Assembly: GCA_003331265.1 (NCBI GenBank)
Contig: QOPV01000006.1
Location: forward strand, 1 to 61,498
Reading direction: 5' to 3'
Length of the DNA stretch: 61,498 nt
Source of the DNA: Cryomorphaceae bacterium
GTDB lineage: Bacteria; Bacteroidota; Bacteroidia; Flavobacteriales; Flavobacteriaceae
The notes beneath the pieces are model-generated. The model was given only the letters and a program-made list of their open reading frames with translations. It did not search any database and had not been told where the DNA came from. The first letter of the stretch is position 1, and each line of letters begins with the position of its first letter. Positions 52,452 to 61,173 of the stretch are shown here, piece by piece. Made by a program: the position numbers and the translations under genes.

Positions 52452-53639
52452 ATGATTTCTATAGACAAACAAAGTTTTAAAGGTAGGCGTGCGATAATTA
52501 GAGTAGATTTCAATGTGCCTATGGATTCTAATAAAAATGTTTTAGACAACTCAAGAATTAAAGCTGCAAAGTCTACAATATTAAAAGTAATAAAAGACGG
52601 AGGAAGCACCATCTTAATGTCTCATTTAGGAAGACCAAATGGAAAAGAAGAAAGCTGTTCTTTAAGGCATGTTTTAAACGAAACACAAAAGGTTTTAGGG
52701 CTAAATGTTTTATTTGCAGGAGATGCATTAGGTCAAAAAACAGAAGATTTAATAAGTGCCTTAAAACCAGGTCAAGTCTTACTACTTGAGAACTTAAGAT
52801 TTTATCCTGAAGAAACTAGTGGAGATGAGATGTTTGCAAAAAAACTAGCCTCATATGCTGATTGTTATATTAATGATGCTTTTGGAACTGCGCATAGAGC
52901 GCACGCTTCAACAACTATTATTGCTAAGTTTTTTAAAAACAACAAATATTCTGGGCATTTACTTTCTAAAGAAGTAGATTCTATAAAAAAAGTACTTGAA
53001 ACCGGAAAAAAACCAGTTTTAGCAATCTTAGGAGGAGCAAAGGTTTCATCTAAAATAACCATTATTGAAAGTGTTTTAAACAAGGTTGACGAAATTATAA
53101 TTGGAGGAGGGATGTCCTTTACTTTTATTAAAGCTTTAGGAGGTCAAATTGGAGAATCAATTTGTGAGGATGACAAACTAAACCTTGCTTTGTCTATTTT
53201 AGAAAAAGCGAAACAAAAAGGAGTGATTATTCATCTTCCTCAGGATGTGATTTGTTCCAAAGAGTTTTCGGATGATGGAGATAAAAAAACTGCAAGTATA
53301 AATAATATTCCAGCAAACTGGCAGGGTTTAGATGCGGGGCCAAAGTCGAGAGAGGTCTTTGCCAAAGTTGTTAACAGGGCTAAAACAATTTTATGGAACG
53401 GTCCAATTGGTGTATTTGAATTAAAAAGCTTTTCAAGCGGAACAATCGAACTAGGAGAGTCAATAATAGAAAGCACAAAAAACGGAGCGTTTTCCTTAGT
53501 TGGGGGCGGAGATTCAGTCTCTGCAGTTAAAAAGTTTAATTTTCAGGACGGGGTGAGTTATGTATCAACTGGCGGGGGCGCAATGTTAGAGAGTCTTGAA
53601 GGAAAAGAACTTCCAGGAATAGCAGCTCTTTCAAATTAA
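52452..53639 (+). CDS. pgk: Phosphoglycerate kinase
   Basis: A 395-residue glycolytic kinase. Landmarks are RAIIRVDFNVPMD at the N-terminus, MSHLGRPNGK, LLLENLRFYPEE, INDAFGTAHRAHAS, the ADP-binding AILGGAKVSSKI, the hinge IIGGGMSFTF, ILWNGPIGVFEL and the C-terminal GGGDSVSAV and STGGGAMLESLEGKELPG. Length is normal. It is followed 9 nt later by the DUF4837 lipoprotein gene; a terminator after that gene likely ends both. Confidence 0.97.
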   Translation: MISIDKQSFKGRRAIIRVDFNVPMDSNKNVLDNSRIKAAKSTILKVIKDGGSTILMSHLGRPNGKEESCSLRHVLNETQKVLGLNVLFAGDALGQKTEDLISALKPGQVLLLENLRFYPEETSGDEMFAKKLASYADCYINDAFGTAHRAHASTTIIAKFFKNNKYSGHLLSKEVDSIKKVLETGKKPVLAILGGAKVSSKITIIESVLNKVDEIIIGGGMSFTFIKALGGQIGESICEDDKLNLALSILEKAKQKGVIIHLPQDVICSKEFSDDGDKKTASINNIPANWQGLDAGPKSREVFAKVVNRAKTILWNGPIGVFELKSFSSGTIELGESIIESTKNGAFSLVGGGDSVSAVKKFNFQDGVSYVSTGGGAMLESLEGKELPGIAALSN

Positions 53640-53648
53640 ATTATTTTA

Positions 53649-54629
53649 ATGAACTTTAGAATCTTTATTTTAATCTTTATTTTTTCTATTTCTTGTGATA
53701 GCCCAAAATCTAATTACACACCAAAATCTAGCGGAAACATAAACACCCTAACAGTTGTTATGGAAAATTCTATATGGGAATCATCTGTTGGAGACGTGGT
53801 TAGAGAGTCTTTTGCCTCAGAGTTTTTAGGCCTTCCACAGCAAGAGCCTATTTTTAGCTTAAAACAAATGCCATTTGAGGCTTTTTCCGGTTTTACTCGT
53901 GAAAGCAGAAACATACTTTTGATTAAGAAAAGTAATAAAGTAAATTTTGCTTTAGAAAAAGATAAATATGCCAGGCCACAATCTATAGCAATCATTACTG
54001 GCCCAAGCGATGAAGTTATAGAAGAAAAAATAAAATTAAATAAAGAAAAAATCATTTCTGAAATAAAAAAGAATGAAATCAAAGAAAAACAAAGAAGGAT
54101 AAAAATATCTAGATTGGAAGAAAATGATTTAAGCTCTTTATTGTCAATAGACCTAATAATGCCTTCAGCTTATAAAATATTTAAAAAAGGAACGGATAAA
54201 ATAATATGGATTCAAAGAGATACCGACAAAGGAACGGTTAATATTTTAGCATATGAACTAAGCGAAAGCAGTTTTTTAAAGACAAACACTCTTAAAAGCA
54301 TAATAAAACTAAGAGACTCTATCGGAAAGGTGTTTATACCCGGGAGAAACAAGGGCTCTTACATGGTAACAGAAGAGGCTTACGAACCTTATGTCAAAAA
54401 AACTAAAGTTGGAGGCAAGGAAGCTGTAGAAACAAGAGGAACGTGGGAGTTGAAAAACGATTTTATGGCAGGCCCTTTTTTAAATTATATTATAAAAGAT
54501 AAAGAGAACAAAAGAACACTTGTTTTAGAGGGATTTGTTTTTTCTCCTTCCTCGAAAAAAAGAGATTTAATTTTTGAGTTGGAAGCAGTGTTTAGATCAC
54601 TTAAAATCTATAAAAAAAAGGATAATTAA
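53649..54629 (+). CDS. DUF4837 family lipoprotein
   Basis: A 326-residue protein with a lipoprotein signal (MNFRIFILIFIFSISCDSP, lipidated Cys16). The mature part has VVMENSIWESSVGDVVRE near the start, RQSFAxE-like ESFASEFLGLPQQEPIF, then KFIWIQRDT-like KIIWIQRDTDKGTVNILAY and a C-terminal RGTWELKNDFMAGPF. These agree with what I recall of DUF4837, a Bacteroidota-specific envelope family of unknown function. A long charged helix (about residues 130-160) suggests a coiled segment. It follows pgk by 9 nt. Confidence 0.8.
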   Translation: MNFRIFILIFIFSISCDSPKSNYTPKSSGNINTLTVVMENSIWESSVGDVVRESFASEFLGLPQQEPIFSLKQMPFEAFSGFTRESRNILLIKKSNKVNFALEKDKYARPQSIAIITGPSDEVIEEKIKLNKEKIISEIKKNEIKEKQRRIKISRLEENDLSSLLSIDLIMPSAYKIFKKGTDKIIWIQRDTDKGTVNILAYELSESSFLKTNTLKSIIKLRDSIGKVFIPGRNKGSYMVTEEAYEPYVKKTKVGGKEAVETRGTWELKNDFMAGPFLNYIIKDKENKRTLVLEGFVFSPSSKKRDLIFELEAVFRSLKIYKKKDN

Positions 54630-54640
54630 AAAAGAAAAGA

Positions 54641-54850
54641 CTAATCCTCTAATTTGGAGGATTTTTTTTTGGTCAAAGGGTTTTCCTCAGACTCTTCCTC
54701 TTTTACCCCTTTTTTAAACTCCTTTATTCCACTTCCAAGGCCTTTCATAAGTTCAGGGATTTTTTTACCCCCAAACAATAAAAGAATTACAACAGCTACT
54801 AAAACAACTTGCCATGGGCCGATCGCTAATAATAAGTTTAATGATAACAT
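54641..54850 (-). CDS. tatA: Sec-independent translocase subunit TatA
   Basis: A 69-residue protein with one N-terminal membrane helix (ATG at 54850) followed by an amphipathic helix and a charged tail. The signature is [23 protein letters not shown], seen as [12 protein letters not shown] then [11 protein letters not shown], characteristic of TatA/TatE. It forms the pore of the twin-arginine pathway; the Gfo/Idh/MocA protein at 2619 is a likely client. tatC is not in the window. Its 3' end encodes the terminator of the convergent pgk unit. Confidence 0.95.
   Translation of the reverse strand: MLSLNLLLAIGPWQVVLVAVVILLLFGGKKIPELMKGLGSGIKEFKKGVKEEESEENPLTKKKSSKLED
54643..54670 (+). terminator. 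Rho-independent terminator of pgk-DUF4837
   Basis: AATCCTC (54643-54649), loop TAATTTG, GAGGATT (54657-54663), then a run of seven T. It lies 13 nt after the DUF4837 stop. The stem falls inside the 3' end of tatA on the opposite strand. Confidence 0.8.
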
Positions 54851-54867
54851 ATTTTTAAATTATTAAG

Positions 54868-54875
54868 CAAAAGTA
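54868..54875 (-). promoter_or_regulatory. -7 promoter box of tatA
   Basis: Minus-strand TACTTTTG, a TAnnTTTG match ending 17 nt before the tatA ATG. The upstream sequence contains GTTG but at a shorter than usual distance (12 nt), so the -33 assignment is unclear. Confidence 0.45.
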
Positions 54876-54947
54876 TAAATAATTAAACAACTTTTATTGG
54901 TTAATCTATAAAATAAGTAACGAAGAGATAATGTAGCAAGTGATTCT

Positions 54948-54955
54948 TATATTTG
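54948..54955 (+). promoter_or_regulatory. -7 promoter box of the M23 peptidase gene
   Basis: TATATTTG ends 7 nt before ATG 54963. Transcription would begin at or very close to the start codon. No -33 element is evident. Confidence 0.45.
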
Positions 54956-54962
54956 TTCAAGA

Positions 54963-55820
54963 ATGAAAGAAAAAACAAAAAAACCATTTAGACAAAAGCT
55001 TTTAAACCAGTACAGGTTAGTGGTTTTGAATGAATCTACTTATGAAGAAAGACTGTCTTACAAGCTTAGTAGACTTAATATTTTTCTTTTTTTCTCTCTT
55101 ATAGCTACCCTTATAATCATCTCTACAATATGCTTAATAGCTTTTACTTCAATAAAGGAATACATCCCAGGATATGATTCTACCGCATTAAGAACAAGTG
55201 CCGTTAAGAACATTGAGGTGTTAGACTCTTTAACTTTGGTGATTGAAAAAAATCAAGATTATTTAAATTCTATAGGTTCAGTTCTTTTAGGAGAAAAATC
55301 TAAAGAGGTCGTTCAAAAAGAAGGAAAAATTTCTAGGTTAGAGCTATCAAATATTGAGTTCAAAACAAATGAAGAAGACTCTGTTTTAAGAAAAATTGTG
55401 GAAAAAGAAGACCGCTTTAATGTTTTAGAGTCCGCTTCTTCAAAGGTGCAGTTTGTGCTAATTAGCCCTATTTTTGGCCAAGTTACCTCAAGGTTTGACT
55501 ACAGTATAAAGCATTTTGGTATTGATATAGCTGTACCTACTAATTCACCAGTAAAAGCAATTGCTAGCGGAACAGTCGTTTTAGCAGAATGGACTGTTCA
55601 AACGGGCTATGTCGTAGTTGTAGAACATGCATTCGGATTGACAAGTATATATAAACATAATGATTCGGGGCTTATTTCTCAAGGAGATTTGGTTGAGGCC
55701 GGACAAGTAATTGCTCTTTCAGGAAACACAGGGGAGCTTACCACCGGACCACATTTGCATTTTGAATTATGGAGATATGGTAACCCAGTTAATCCAGAAG
55801 ACTATATTAGTTTTGAATAA
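54963..55820 (+). CDS. M23 family metallopeptidase, membrane-anchored
   Basis: A 285-residue protein with a short cytoplasmic start, one membrane helix near residues 40-62, a helical stalk, and a C-terminal LytM/M23 domain. The zinc site is seen in KHFGIDIAVPTNSPV (His and Asp of the HxxxD motif) and HLHFELWRYGNPVNPEDY (HxH), with VVEHAFGLTSIYKHN between. M23 enzymes cut peptidoglycan cross-bridges or act as regulators of division amidases. All expected ligands appear present, so it is probably active. The GH3-family gene follows after 6 nt. Confidence 0.92.
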   Translation: MKEKTKKPFRQKLLNQYRLVVLNESTYEERLSYKLSRLNIFLFFSLIATLIIISTICLIAFTSIKEYIPGYDSTALRTSAVKNIEVLDSLTLVIEKNQDYLNSIGSVLLGEKSKEVVQKEGKISRLELSNIEFKTNEEDSVLRKIVEKEDRFNVLESASSKVQFVLISPIFGQVTSRFDYSIKHFGIDIAVPTNSPVKAIASGTVVLAEWTVQTGYVVVVEHAFGLTSIYKHNDSGLISQGDLVEAGQVIALSGNTGELTTGPHLHFELWRYGNPVNPEDYISFE

Positions 55821-55826
55821 ATAATT

Positions 55827-57326
55827 ATGAGCGTAAAAGGATTAGCAGCAAAATTTTTAGCAAAATTTTTTGTTTGGAAAATCAGAAAATGGTCAAAAAA
55901 CCCAATTGAAACTCAAAATAAAGTTTTCAGACAATTAATATTTAATGGCAAAAACACTGACTTTGGAAAAGACCATAACTTTTATAAAATTAATTCACAT
56001 TCTGAGTTTATTGCAAATGTTAAAGTAAAAGATTATGAGGGCCTATTGCCATATATTGAAAGAATATTGAAAGGAGAAAAAGATGTTTTATGGCCAGGAA
56101 AACCAGTTTATCTTGCAAAAACATCAGGAACAACCTCTGGAATAAAACATATTCCAATAACTAAGGAATCGATGCCTACACATGTTAACGGGTCAAGGGA
56201 TGCAATTTTTCATTATATAAATGAAACAGGTAAAACAGGTTTCTTAAAAAGAAAAGTAATTTTTTTACAAGGCAGCCCTATTTTAAAAGAATTAAACGGG
56301 ATTAAAACTGGACGACTTTCGGGAATTGTTGCTCATTATACACCTTCTTATTTAAAAACGAACATTATGCCTAGTTGGAAATCAAACTGTATTGAAGACT
56401 GGGAAAAAAAGGTTGAAGAAATAACAAACGAAACAATAAATGAGGATATGGCAGTAATAGGGGGAATCCCGCCATGGGTTCAAATGTATTTCGAAAAATT
56501 AAAAAAAGTATCAGGTAAAAAAACAATATCTGAATTATTTCCAAATTTTAAGCTATTTGTCTATGGGGGCGTGAATTATGAACCATACAGAAATACCTTT
56601 AACAAACTAATTGGAAAAAAAATAGATACTTTGGAATATTTTCCTGCTTCAGAGGGTTTTTTCGCGTATCAGGATTCTCAAAAATCAAATGGATTACTTC
56701 TTCAGTTAAATTCTGGTATTTTTTATGAATTCATTAAGCTCAAGGATATGGGTTTGGAAAACCCAAAAAGATACACAGTTGAAAATGTTACAAAAGACAC
56801 TAATTATGTGCTAATTATTTCTACTAATGCTGGTTTGTGGGCATATAATACAGGCGATACCATTGCTTTTACTTCATTGTTTCCACACAGAATAATTGTA
56901 ACAGGCAGATATAAACATTTTATTTCTGCTTTTGGAGAACATGTAATAGCAAGCGAAGTGGAAAAATCTTTAAAGCTTGCCTTAGAAAAACAGCCTTTTG
57001 AGGTAAATGAGTTCTGTGTTGTGCCACAGGTTACTCCAAAAAAAGGCCTACCCTTTCACGAGTGGTGGATAGAGTTTAAAAAACCACCAAGCAAAAGTGA
57101 GGTTAAAAAATTATCTGCCGCCTTAGATTATCACATGCAAATCAATAACATTTATTATAAAGATTTGATTGAGGGAAAGATCTTAAAGGAATTAGAGATC
57201 ATTGTTTTGAAGGAAGGTGTTTTTAAAAAATATATGAAAAGCAAAGGAAAACTGGGGGGGCAAAACAAACTGCCAAGATTATCAAACGACAGAACAGTAG
57301 TTGAGGAGATTGTTCTGAAAAACTAA
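55827..57326 (+). CDS. GH3 (auxin-responsive promoter) family adenylating protein
   Basis: A 499-residue protein with the GH3 fold of the acyl-adenylate superfamily. The ATP loop is LAKTSGTTSGIKHIPITKE, followed by IGGIPPWVQMYFEKL, FVYGGVNYEPY, EYFPASEGFFAYQ and the C-terminal ITGRYKHFISAFGEH-like VTGRYKHFISAFGEHV. Plant GH3 enzymes conjugate amino acids to hormones; the bacterial reaction is unknown, presumably adenylation of a carboxylic acid and transfer to an amine or thiol. It is probably cotranscribed with the M23 gene (6-nt gap). Its end overlaps the convergent propeller gene by 4 bp. Confidence 0.9.
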   Translation: MSVKGLAAKFLAKFFVWKIRKWSKNPIETQNKVFRQLIFNGKNTDFGKDHNFYKINSHSEFIANVKVKDYEGLLPYIERILKGEKDVLWPGKPVYLAKTSGTTSGIKHIPITKESMPTHVNGSRDAIFHYINETGKTGFLKRKVIFLQGSPILKELNGIKTGRLSGIVAHYTPSYLKTNIMPSWKSNCIEDWEKKVEEITNETINEDMAVIGGIPPWVQMYFEKLKKVSGKKTISELFPNFKLFVYGGVNYEPYRNTFNKLIGKKIDTLEYFPASEGFFAYQDSQKSNGLLLQLNSGIFYEFIKLKDMGLENPKRYTVENVTKDTNYVLIISTNAGLWAYNTGDTIAFTSLFPHRIIVTGRYKHFISAFGEHVIASEVEKSLKLALEKQPFEVNEFCVVPQVTPKKGLPFHEWWIEFKKPPSKSEVKKLSAALDYHMQINNIYYKDLIEGKILKELEIIVLKEGVFKKYMKSKGKLGGQNKLPRLSNDRTVVEEIVLKN

Positions 57327-58678
57327 GGTTTAATTATAAGTTTAAACTTGTCTTGCAACACGTAAACAACCTGTCTTGAATCTAAACTATCACTTTTTTT
57401 AATGATCAAGTCATTTCCAAAGACATCTTTAAACTTTTCATTAAAGTCTAGAATTAATTTATTTTTCTTTTTTATCACAGCATCTAAAGACTTAGTCTCG
57501 TCAGAGAAAAGACTTAAAACCAAGGCATTTTCTAAATAGTTGTTAAGACCAAAAGCTTTTAACAATTTGAATTCATCACTGAGAATAATAATTGAGGAAG
57601 AATCATTGAACAAAGAATCACTAGTTAAATATAAAAGAGTCTTTTTTGTTTTAAAATAGAAAAATGTAATTAGAATAAATGCAATTATAAATAGTCCTGC
57701 AAAAATGAAATATCTTTTGAAAAGATATTTGTCATCCAATATAAATAATTCTTGTCCAGAAAAATCAAAAGAATGAATATCAACATAGGAAACCTTATAT
57801 TTTAATCTGTCAGCAGTTTTCGATGAATAAACCAAATAGTTTCCAACTAAAATTCCTTTTGGGCCTAGCTGTGTAAGCCTATTGTTTGAATTGTACCTTA
57901 AAACACTGTTTTCGACAGGGTTTGTTATTGTATAAAAAAGATCATTAGGATATTTTAGAAATATAGAGCCGGAAAAGTTAATTCTACTTGATCCAAAAAC
58001 ATTCTCAATTTTTGTTTCTTTACGATCTGCCAACATTCCCTTTTTGAACCATTCTAATTTTGAAAGATCAAGTTCAAATAAATTTTGATTTTGCTTATCA
58101 ACGCTTGAAGAAGAGCTTCTAGTGTAAAAATCATAGACAAGAATACTATCCCCCCTTTTAATAAAAGAACCTTGATTAATTCCACCCTTTGGGGCAGAGC
58201 CCTTTGTTGGGACAACATCCCAGCTTTTAGACTGAAAATTAAATTTTGTCAAGTAATTTTTTGCTTCCCAGTAGCCATACCCCCCTAAAAGATATAGTTC
58301 GTTTTTATGTGAAAAGAAGAAACCTGAATATTGGTTTCTGTGTGCAAAACTCTCATCAATCCTTATTATTGTATTGTTTTTGAATTGAAACAAGAGTCCA
58401 CCACCTGGGAATAAAAAATAGATAGACCCATCAACCCTAAGAGGGGATAATGTGTTAAAATAAATCCCGGAGAGACTTTTAGGAACTTCTTTGGAATATT
58501 CGGAATATTTTGTAGAATACTCTCCGTCGCCCAGTAATAAAGAAGTATAAACTCCTTTTTTAGTAAAAGCATAAAATGATGTGGAGTCTTTTTCTACCAA
58601 TAGGAAATCTTCAAAATCTTCCTGTCCAAAGGAAAGAATTGAAATCATAAATACACAAATAATGAAAGGAATTTTCAT
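57323..58678 (-). CDS. Propeller-TM-winged-helix protein 1 (unnamed family)
   Basis: A 451-residue protein: signal peptide (MKIPFIICVFMISILSFGQ), a periplasmic Kelch-like propeller domain to about residue 320 (motifs FTKKGVYTSLL, NELYLLGGYGYWEAKNYLT, SKSWDVVPTKG), one membrane helix at 323-342, and a cytoplasmic domain of about 105 residues ending near SLDSRQVVYVL. It shares this layout and several short motifs with the gene at 59770-61173, although overall identity looks low. The last domain resembles a winged helix, its wing resembling MarR (DPxDRR). It starts inside the phosphoglycosyltransferase gene (ATGA overlap) and may sense an envelope signal; function is inference. Confidence 0.7.
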   Translation of the reverse strand: MKIPFIICVFMISILSFGQEDFEDFLLVEKDSTSFYAFTKKGVYTSLLLGDGEYSTKYSEYSKEVPKSLSGIYFNTLSPLRVDGSIYFLFPGGGLLFQFKNNTIIRIDESFAHRNQYSGFFFSHKNELYLLGGYGYWEAKNYLTKFNFQSKSWDVVPTKGSAPKGGINQGSFIKRGDSILVYDFYTRSSSSSVDKQNQNLFELDLSKLEWFKKGMLADRKETKIENVFGSSRINFSGSIFLKYPNDLFYTITNPVENSVLRYNSNNRLTQLGPKGILVGNYLVYSSKTADRLKYKVSYVDIHSFDFSGQELFILDDKYLFKRYFIFAGLFIIAFILITFFYFKTKKTLLYLTSDSLFNDSSSIIILSDEFKLLKAFGLNNYLENALVLSLFSDETKSLDAVIKKKNKLILDFNEKFKDVFGNDLIIKKSDSLDSRQVVYVLQDKFKLIIKP

Positions 58679-59736
58679 TTAAAAAACACGTAGTAAAAGG
58701 TTATCATAAGAGCAGTAGTGATTATAACACAAAAGTTAAGGCCTATGTATTGAAACAAAAAGAAATTTGTAATTAAGAGGGTAATGGACAAAACAAAAAT
58801 AAGCAATGAGGCGGCCCAATGTTCATACCCTTTATCGGCCAAACGATGATGTAAATGAATCCTGTCAGCTACAAAAGGAGATTGATTTTTAAAAGAACGA
58901 AGAACAATAGCTCTTAATGTATCGGACAAAGGGTAGATTAAGATCAAAACACAAAAGAGTGGTCTCGAAAGATATTGATCCGTTATAATTTGACTTGAAC
59001 TATCTAGTACAAACACGATAAAAGAAGCCATTGAAGCTCCAATAAAAAGAGAGCCGGTATCTCCTAAAAAGACCTTTCTAACTGAATTGAAATTATGAAG
59101 AAGAAATCCCAATAGCGTTCCAATAATTATGGGAAAGAAGAGGAACATTTCGTTAGCTCCAATCATTACAACTCCCCCCATTACAATTAAAAACTTTATA
59201 GAAATTAAAGAAGCCAAACCATCTAGACCATCAATTAAATTTACGGCGTTCACTATAATTAAAAACACAAAAAGAGTTACAATTGTCGAGAGCCAATACG
59301 GAATTTCAAAAACACCAAAAATACCATGAAAAGAATTTATTGAATACCCCGATTGGAGAAGAATAAGTCCAGCAAAAAGTTGTAAAAAAAACTTTTCTCT
59401 ATAGCGAACATTAAAAAAATCATCAGCGATTCCTGTTAGCGCCATAAACGAAACACTTAAATATATATAAGGGTTTATTGATAAGCTGTTCGTTGATCCG
59501 GCAATTGCTAAACAAAGGCAAATACTCAAAAAAACAGAAAGCCCACCAGATCTTGTTGCTTTGGATCTGTGAGAGGACCGACTTGTAATAGGATCTAATA
59601 TTTTATTGTTTGAAAAAATCGAGTAGATGTATCCATTTAAAAAATAAGAAACAATTCCACCCAACAATAGAAACATAGAAACAGAAATAATGCCAGAAAT
59701 AGTTCCAAAAACTGCACTTATGTTATAAAAAATCAT
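58675..59736 (-). CDS. WecA/MraY-like undecaprenyl-phosphate sugar-1-phosphate transferase
   Basis: A 353-residue polytopic membrane protein (about ten helices) of the glycosyltransferase 4 / PNPT family. Motifs are GIADDFFNVRYREKFFLQ, the Mg site NLIDGLDGLASL, FLGDTGSLFIG, and the cytoplasmic DRIHLHHRLADKG, the HIHH-type motif of WecA/TagO. It links a UDP-sugar phosphate to undecaprenyl phosphate, the first step of many surface-polysaccharide repeats. Motifs favour the WecA branch over the peptidoglycan MraY. Its stop overlaps the propeller gene 57323-58678 (ATGA), and it is divergent from the other propeller gene, so both probably relate to its pathway. Confidence 0.92.
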   Translation of the reverse strand: MIFYNISAVFGTISGIISVSMFLLLGGIVSYFLNGYIYSIFSNNKILDPITSRSSHRSKATRSGGLSVFLSICLCLAIAGSTNSLSINPYIYLSVSFMALTGIADDFFNVRYREKFFLQLFAGLILLQSGYSINSFHGIFGVFEIPYWLSTIVTLFVFLIIVNAVNLIDGLDGLASLISIKFLIVMGGVVMIGANEMFLFFPIIIGTLLGFLLHNFNSVRKVFLGDTGSLFIGASMASFIVFVLDSSSQIITDQYLSRPLFCVLILIYPLSDTLRAIVLRSFKNQSPFVADRIHLHHRLADKGYEHWAASLLIFVLSITLLITNFFLFQYIGLNFCVIITTALMITFYYVFFK

Positions 59737-59769
59737 AAAGTTTAAATTATATTTATTTAAAAAAAAATT

Positions 59770-61173
59770 TTGAAAACTATTATTAGCATAATAGCATTGT
59801 TTACTTGTTTACAATCAGAAGATTTATTCGCCCAGGATATTCCGCTTCCTGAAAATTTGCCCGACGAATATCTTTTTGGACAAAACCAAAAATCAGATCC
59901 AAAAATCATCACCAAAAAAGGAGTTTATTTGTTTAAAAACAAATGGTCATATAGTGATTATGAAAAGATCTATCCGAATACTTTTATTTTAGAAAACTTA
60001 AATGAATTCAACAACCAAAATTTTAATGTTATAAACGATTCTTTGAGCACTTTAATCATTATTTCGGGCGGAGGCCACGTCTTTTCTTCAACAAAAAAAA
60101 GTATAAAAAGGCTTGATAGTTCAGTGGATCAAAAAAATCAATTTTATTCGTCACTTTTCCTATATAACAATCAAAGCTACATGTACGGTGGCTATGGTTT
60201 TTGGACCTTTAAGGACTATATAACCACGTTTGATAAATCTACGGGTCAGTGGGAGTTAGTTAGTATTAAATCAGATTATGTCCCAGAGGGAAGGTGGAAA
60301 GCCATCTCTCATGTTATGAACGACAAGTTATATGTGCTTGGCGGAAGAAACAGCCCTAAAGAATCTGCCAACAAAGACGTTCCCTTGAATGATTTCTTTT
60401 ATTTTGATTTTTTAAATTCAAAGTTTGTGAACCTTGGCGAAACAAACCAATTAATTCCAACTGTTAACTCTGTAAATTCTAATGTAATAATCAATGAAAA
60501 AAAAGCTTATCTAGATAATGATAAAATTATCATTTTTGATTTTATAAAAGACACAGTAACAAGCTATGTTTCAAAAAACATATTCGAAGGAATTGATTTA
60601 AAAAATCCCGTTGTCAATAGGCAAGATACATTATACTACATTAAAAACGTTAATAATAATAAGCTTTTAGCAAGGTTCCCAATTAATGATTTAAATCAGA
60701 TTAAACCAAAAACTTATTCGATATCATCAAAAAAAGAGCTACCCTATAAATCATATTTCGCTGTAACTTTAGCTGCTTTATTGTGTTGGATAAGCTACAG
60801 GCTGTTTACTTTTAAAGACCATTTGAAGGGCCTTGTCTTGTTTGATGAAAGAAGACTTTATTTTAATCAAAACTCTTCTTTGGTTACGGAAAAACAACTT
60901 CTGTTAATTCAACATTTAGAAAAAAAGAGCTTTATTTCATCAAGTGAACTCAACACTATCATTAGCTCTAAAAAATACGTCAAGTCTCACTTCACCCTAC
61001 TTAGAACAGAATTTATTGAGGAGATCAATATTATTTTAAAAAGCGTTACAGACAATAAAAGAGATCTAATCGAAGAAATTAAGGATCCATTGGACAAAAG
61101 ATATAAAGTTTATAAAATCAACGCACAGATTTCAAAGAGAGAACCCTTTTTAAGCTTTTTATTTAAGATTTAA
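59770..61173 (+). CDS. Propeller-TM-winged-helix protein 2 (unnamed family)
   Basis: A 467-residue protein: signal-like segment (MKTIISIIALFTCLQSEDLFA), a periplasmic Kelch-like domain (IITKKGVYLF, SYMYGGYGFWTFKDYIT, GQWELVSIKSD, KLYVLGGRNS), a membrane helix at about 328-346, and a cytoplasmic domain with SSELNTIISSKKYVKSHFTL and DPLDKRYKVYKIN. The last two look like a recognition helix and MarR-like wing. It is a relative of the gene at 57323-58678. The start is TTG 59770; the signal peptide supports it because no downstream start would keep one. It faces away from the phosphoglycosyltransferase and overlaps wzz by 11 bp at its end. Confidence 0.7.
   Translation: MKTIISIIALFTCLQSEDLFAQDIPLPENLPDEYLFGQNQKSDPKIITKKGVYLFKNKWSYSDYEKIYPNTFILENLNEFNNQNFNVINDSLSTLIIISGGGHVFSSTKKSIKRLDSSVDQKNQFYSSLFLYNNQSYMYGGYGFWTFKDYITTFDKSTGQWELVSIKSDYVPEGRWKAISHVMNDKLYVLGGRNSPKESANKDVPLNDFFYFDFLNSKFVNLGETNQLIPTVNSVNSNVIINEKKAYLDNDKIIIFDFIKDTVTSYVSKNIFEGIDLKNPVVNRQDTLYYIKNVNNNKLLARFPINDLNQIKPKTYSISSKKELPYKSYFAVTLAALLCWISYRLFTFKDHLKGLVLFDERRLYFNQNSSLVTEKQLLLIQHLEKKSFISSSELNTIISSKKYVKSHFTLLRTEFIEEINIILKSVTDNKRDLIEEIKDPLDKRYKVYKINAQISKREPFLSFLFKI

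Noticed and set aside
57323-61173. Kelch-like proteins as secreted galactose oxidases or adhesins
   Set aside because: Both have a membrane helix followed by a cytoplasmic domain, and neither shows oxidase copper ligands or a secretion tail.
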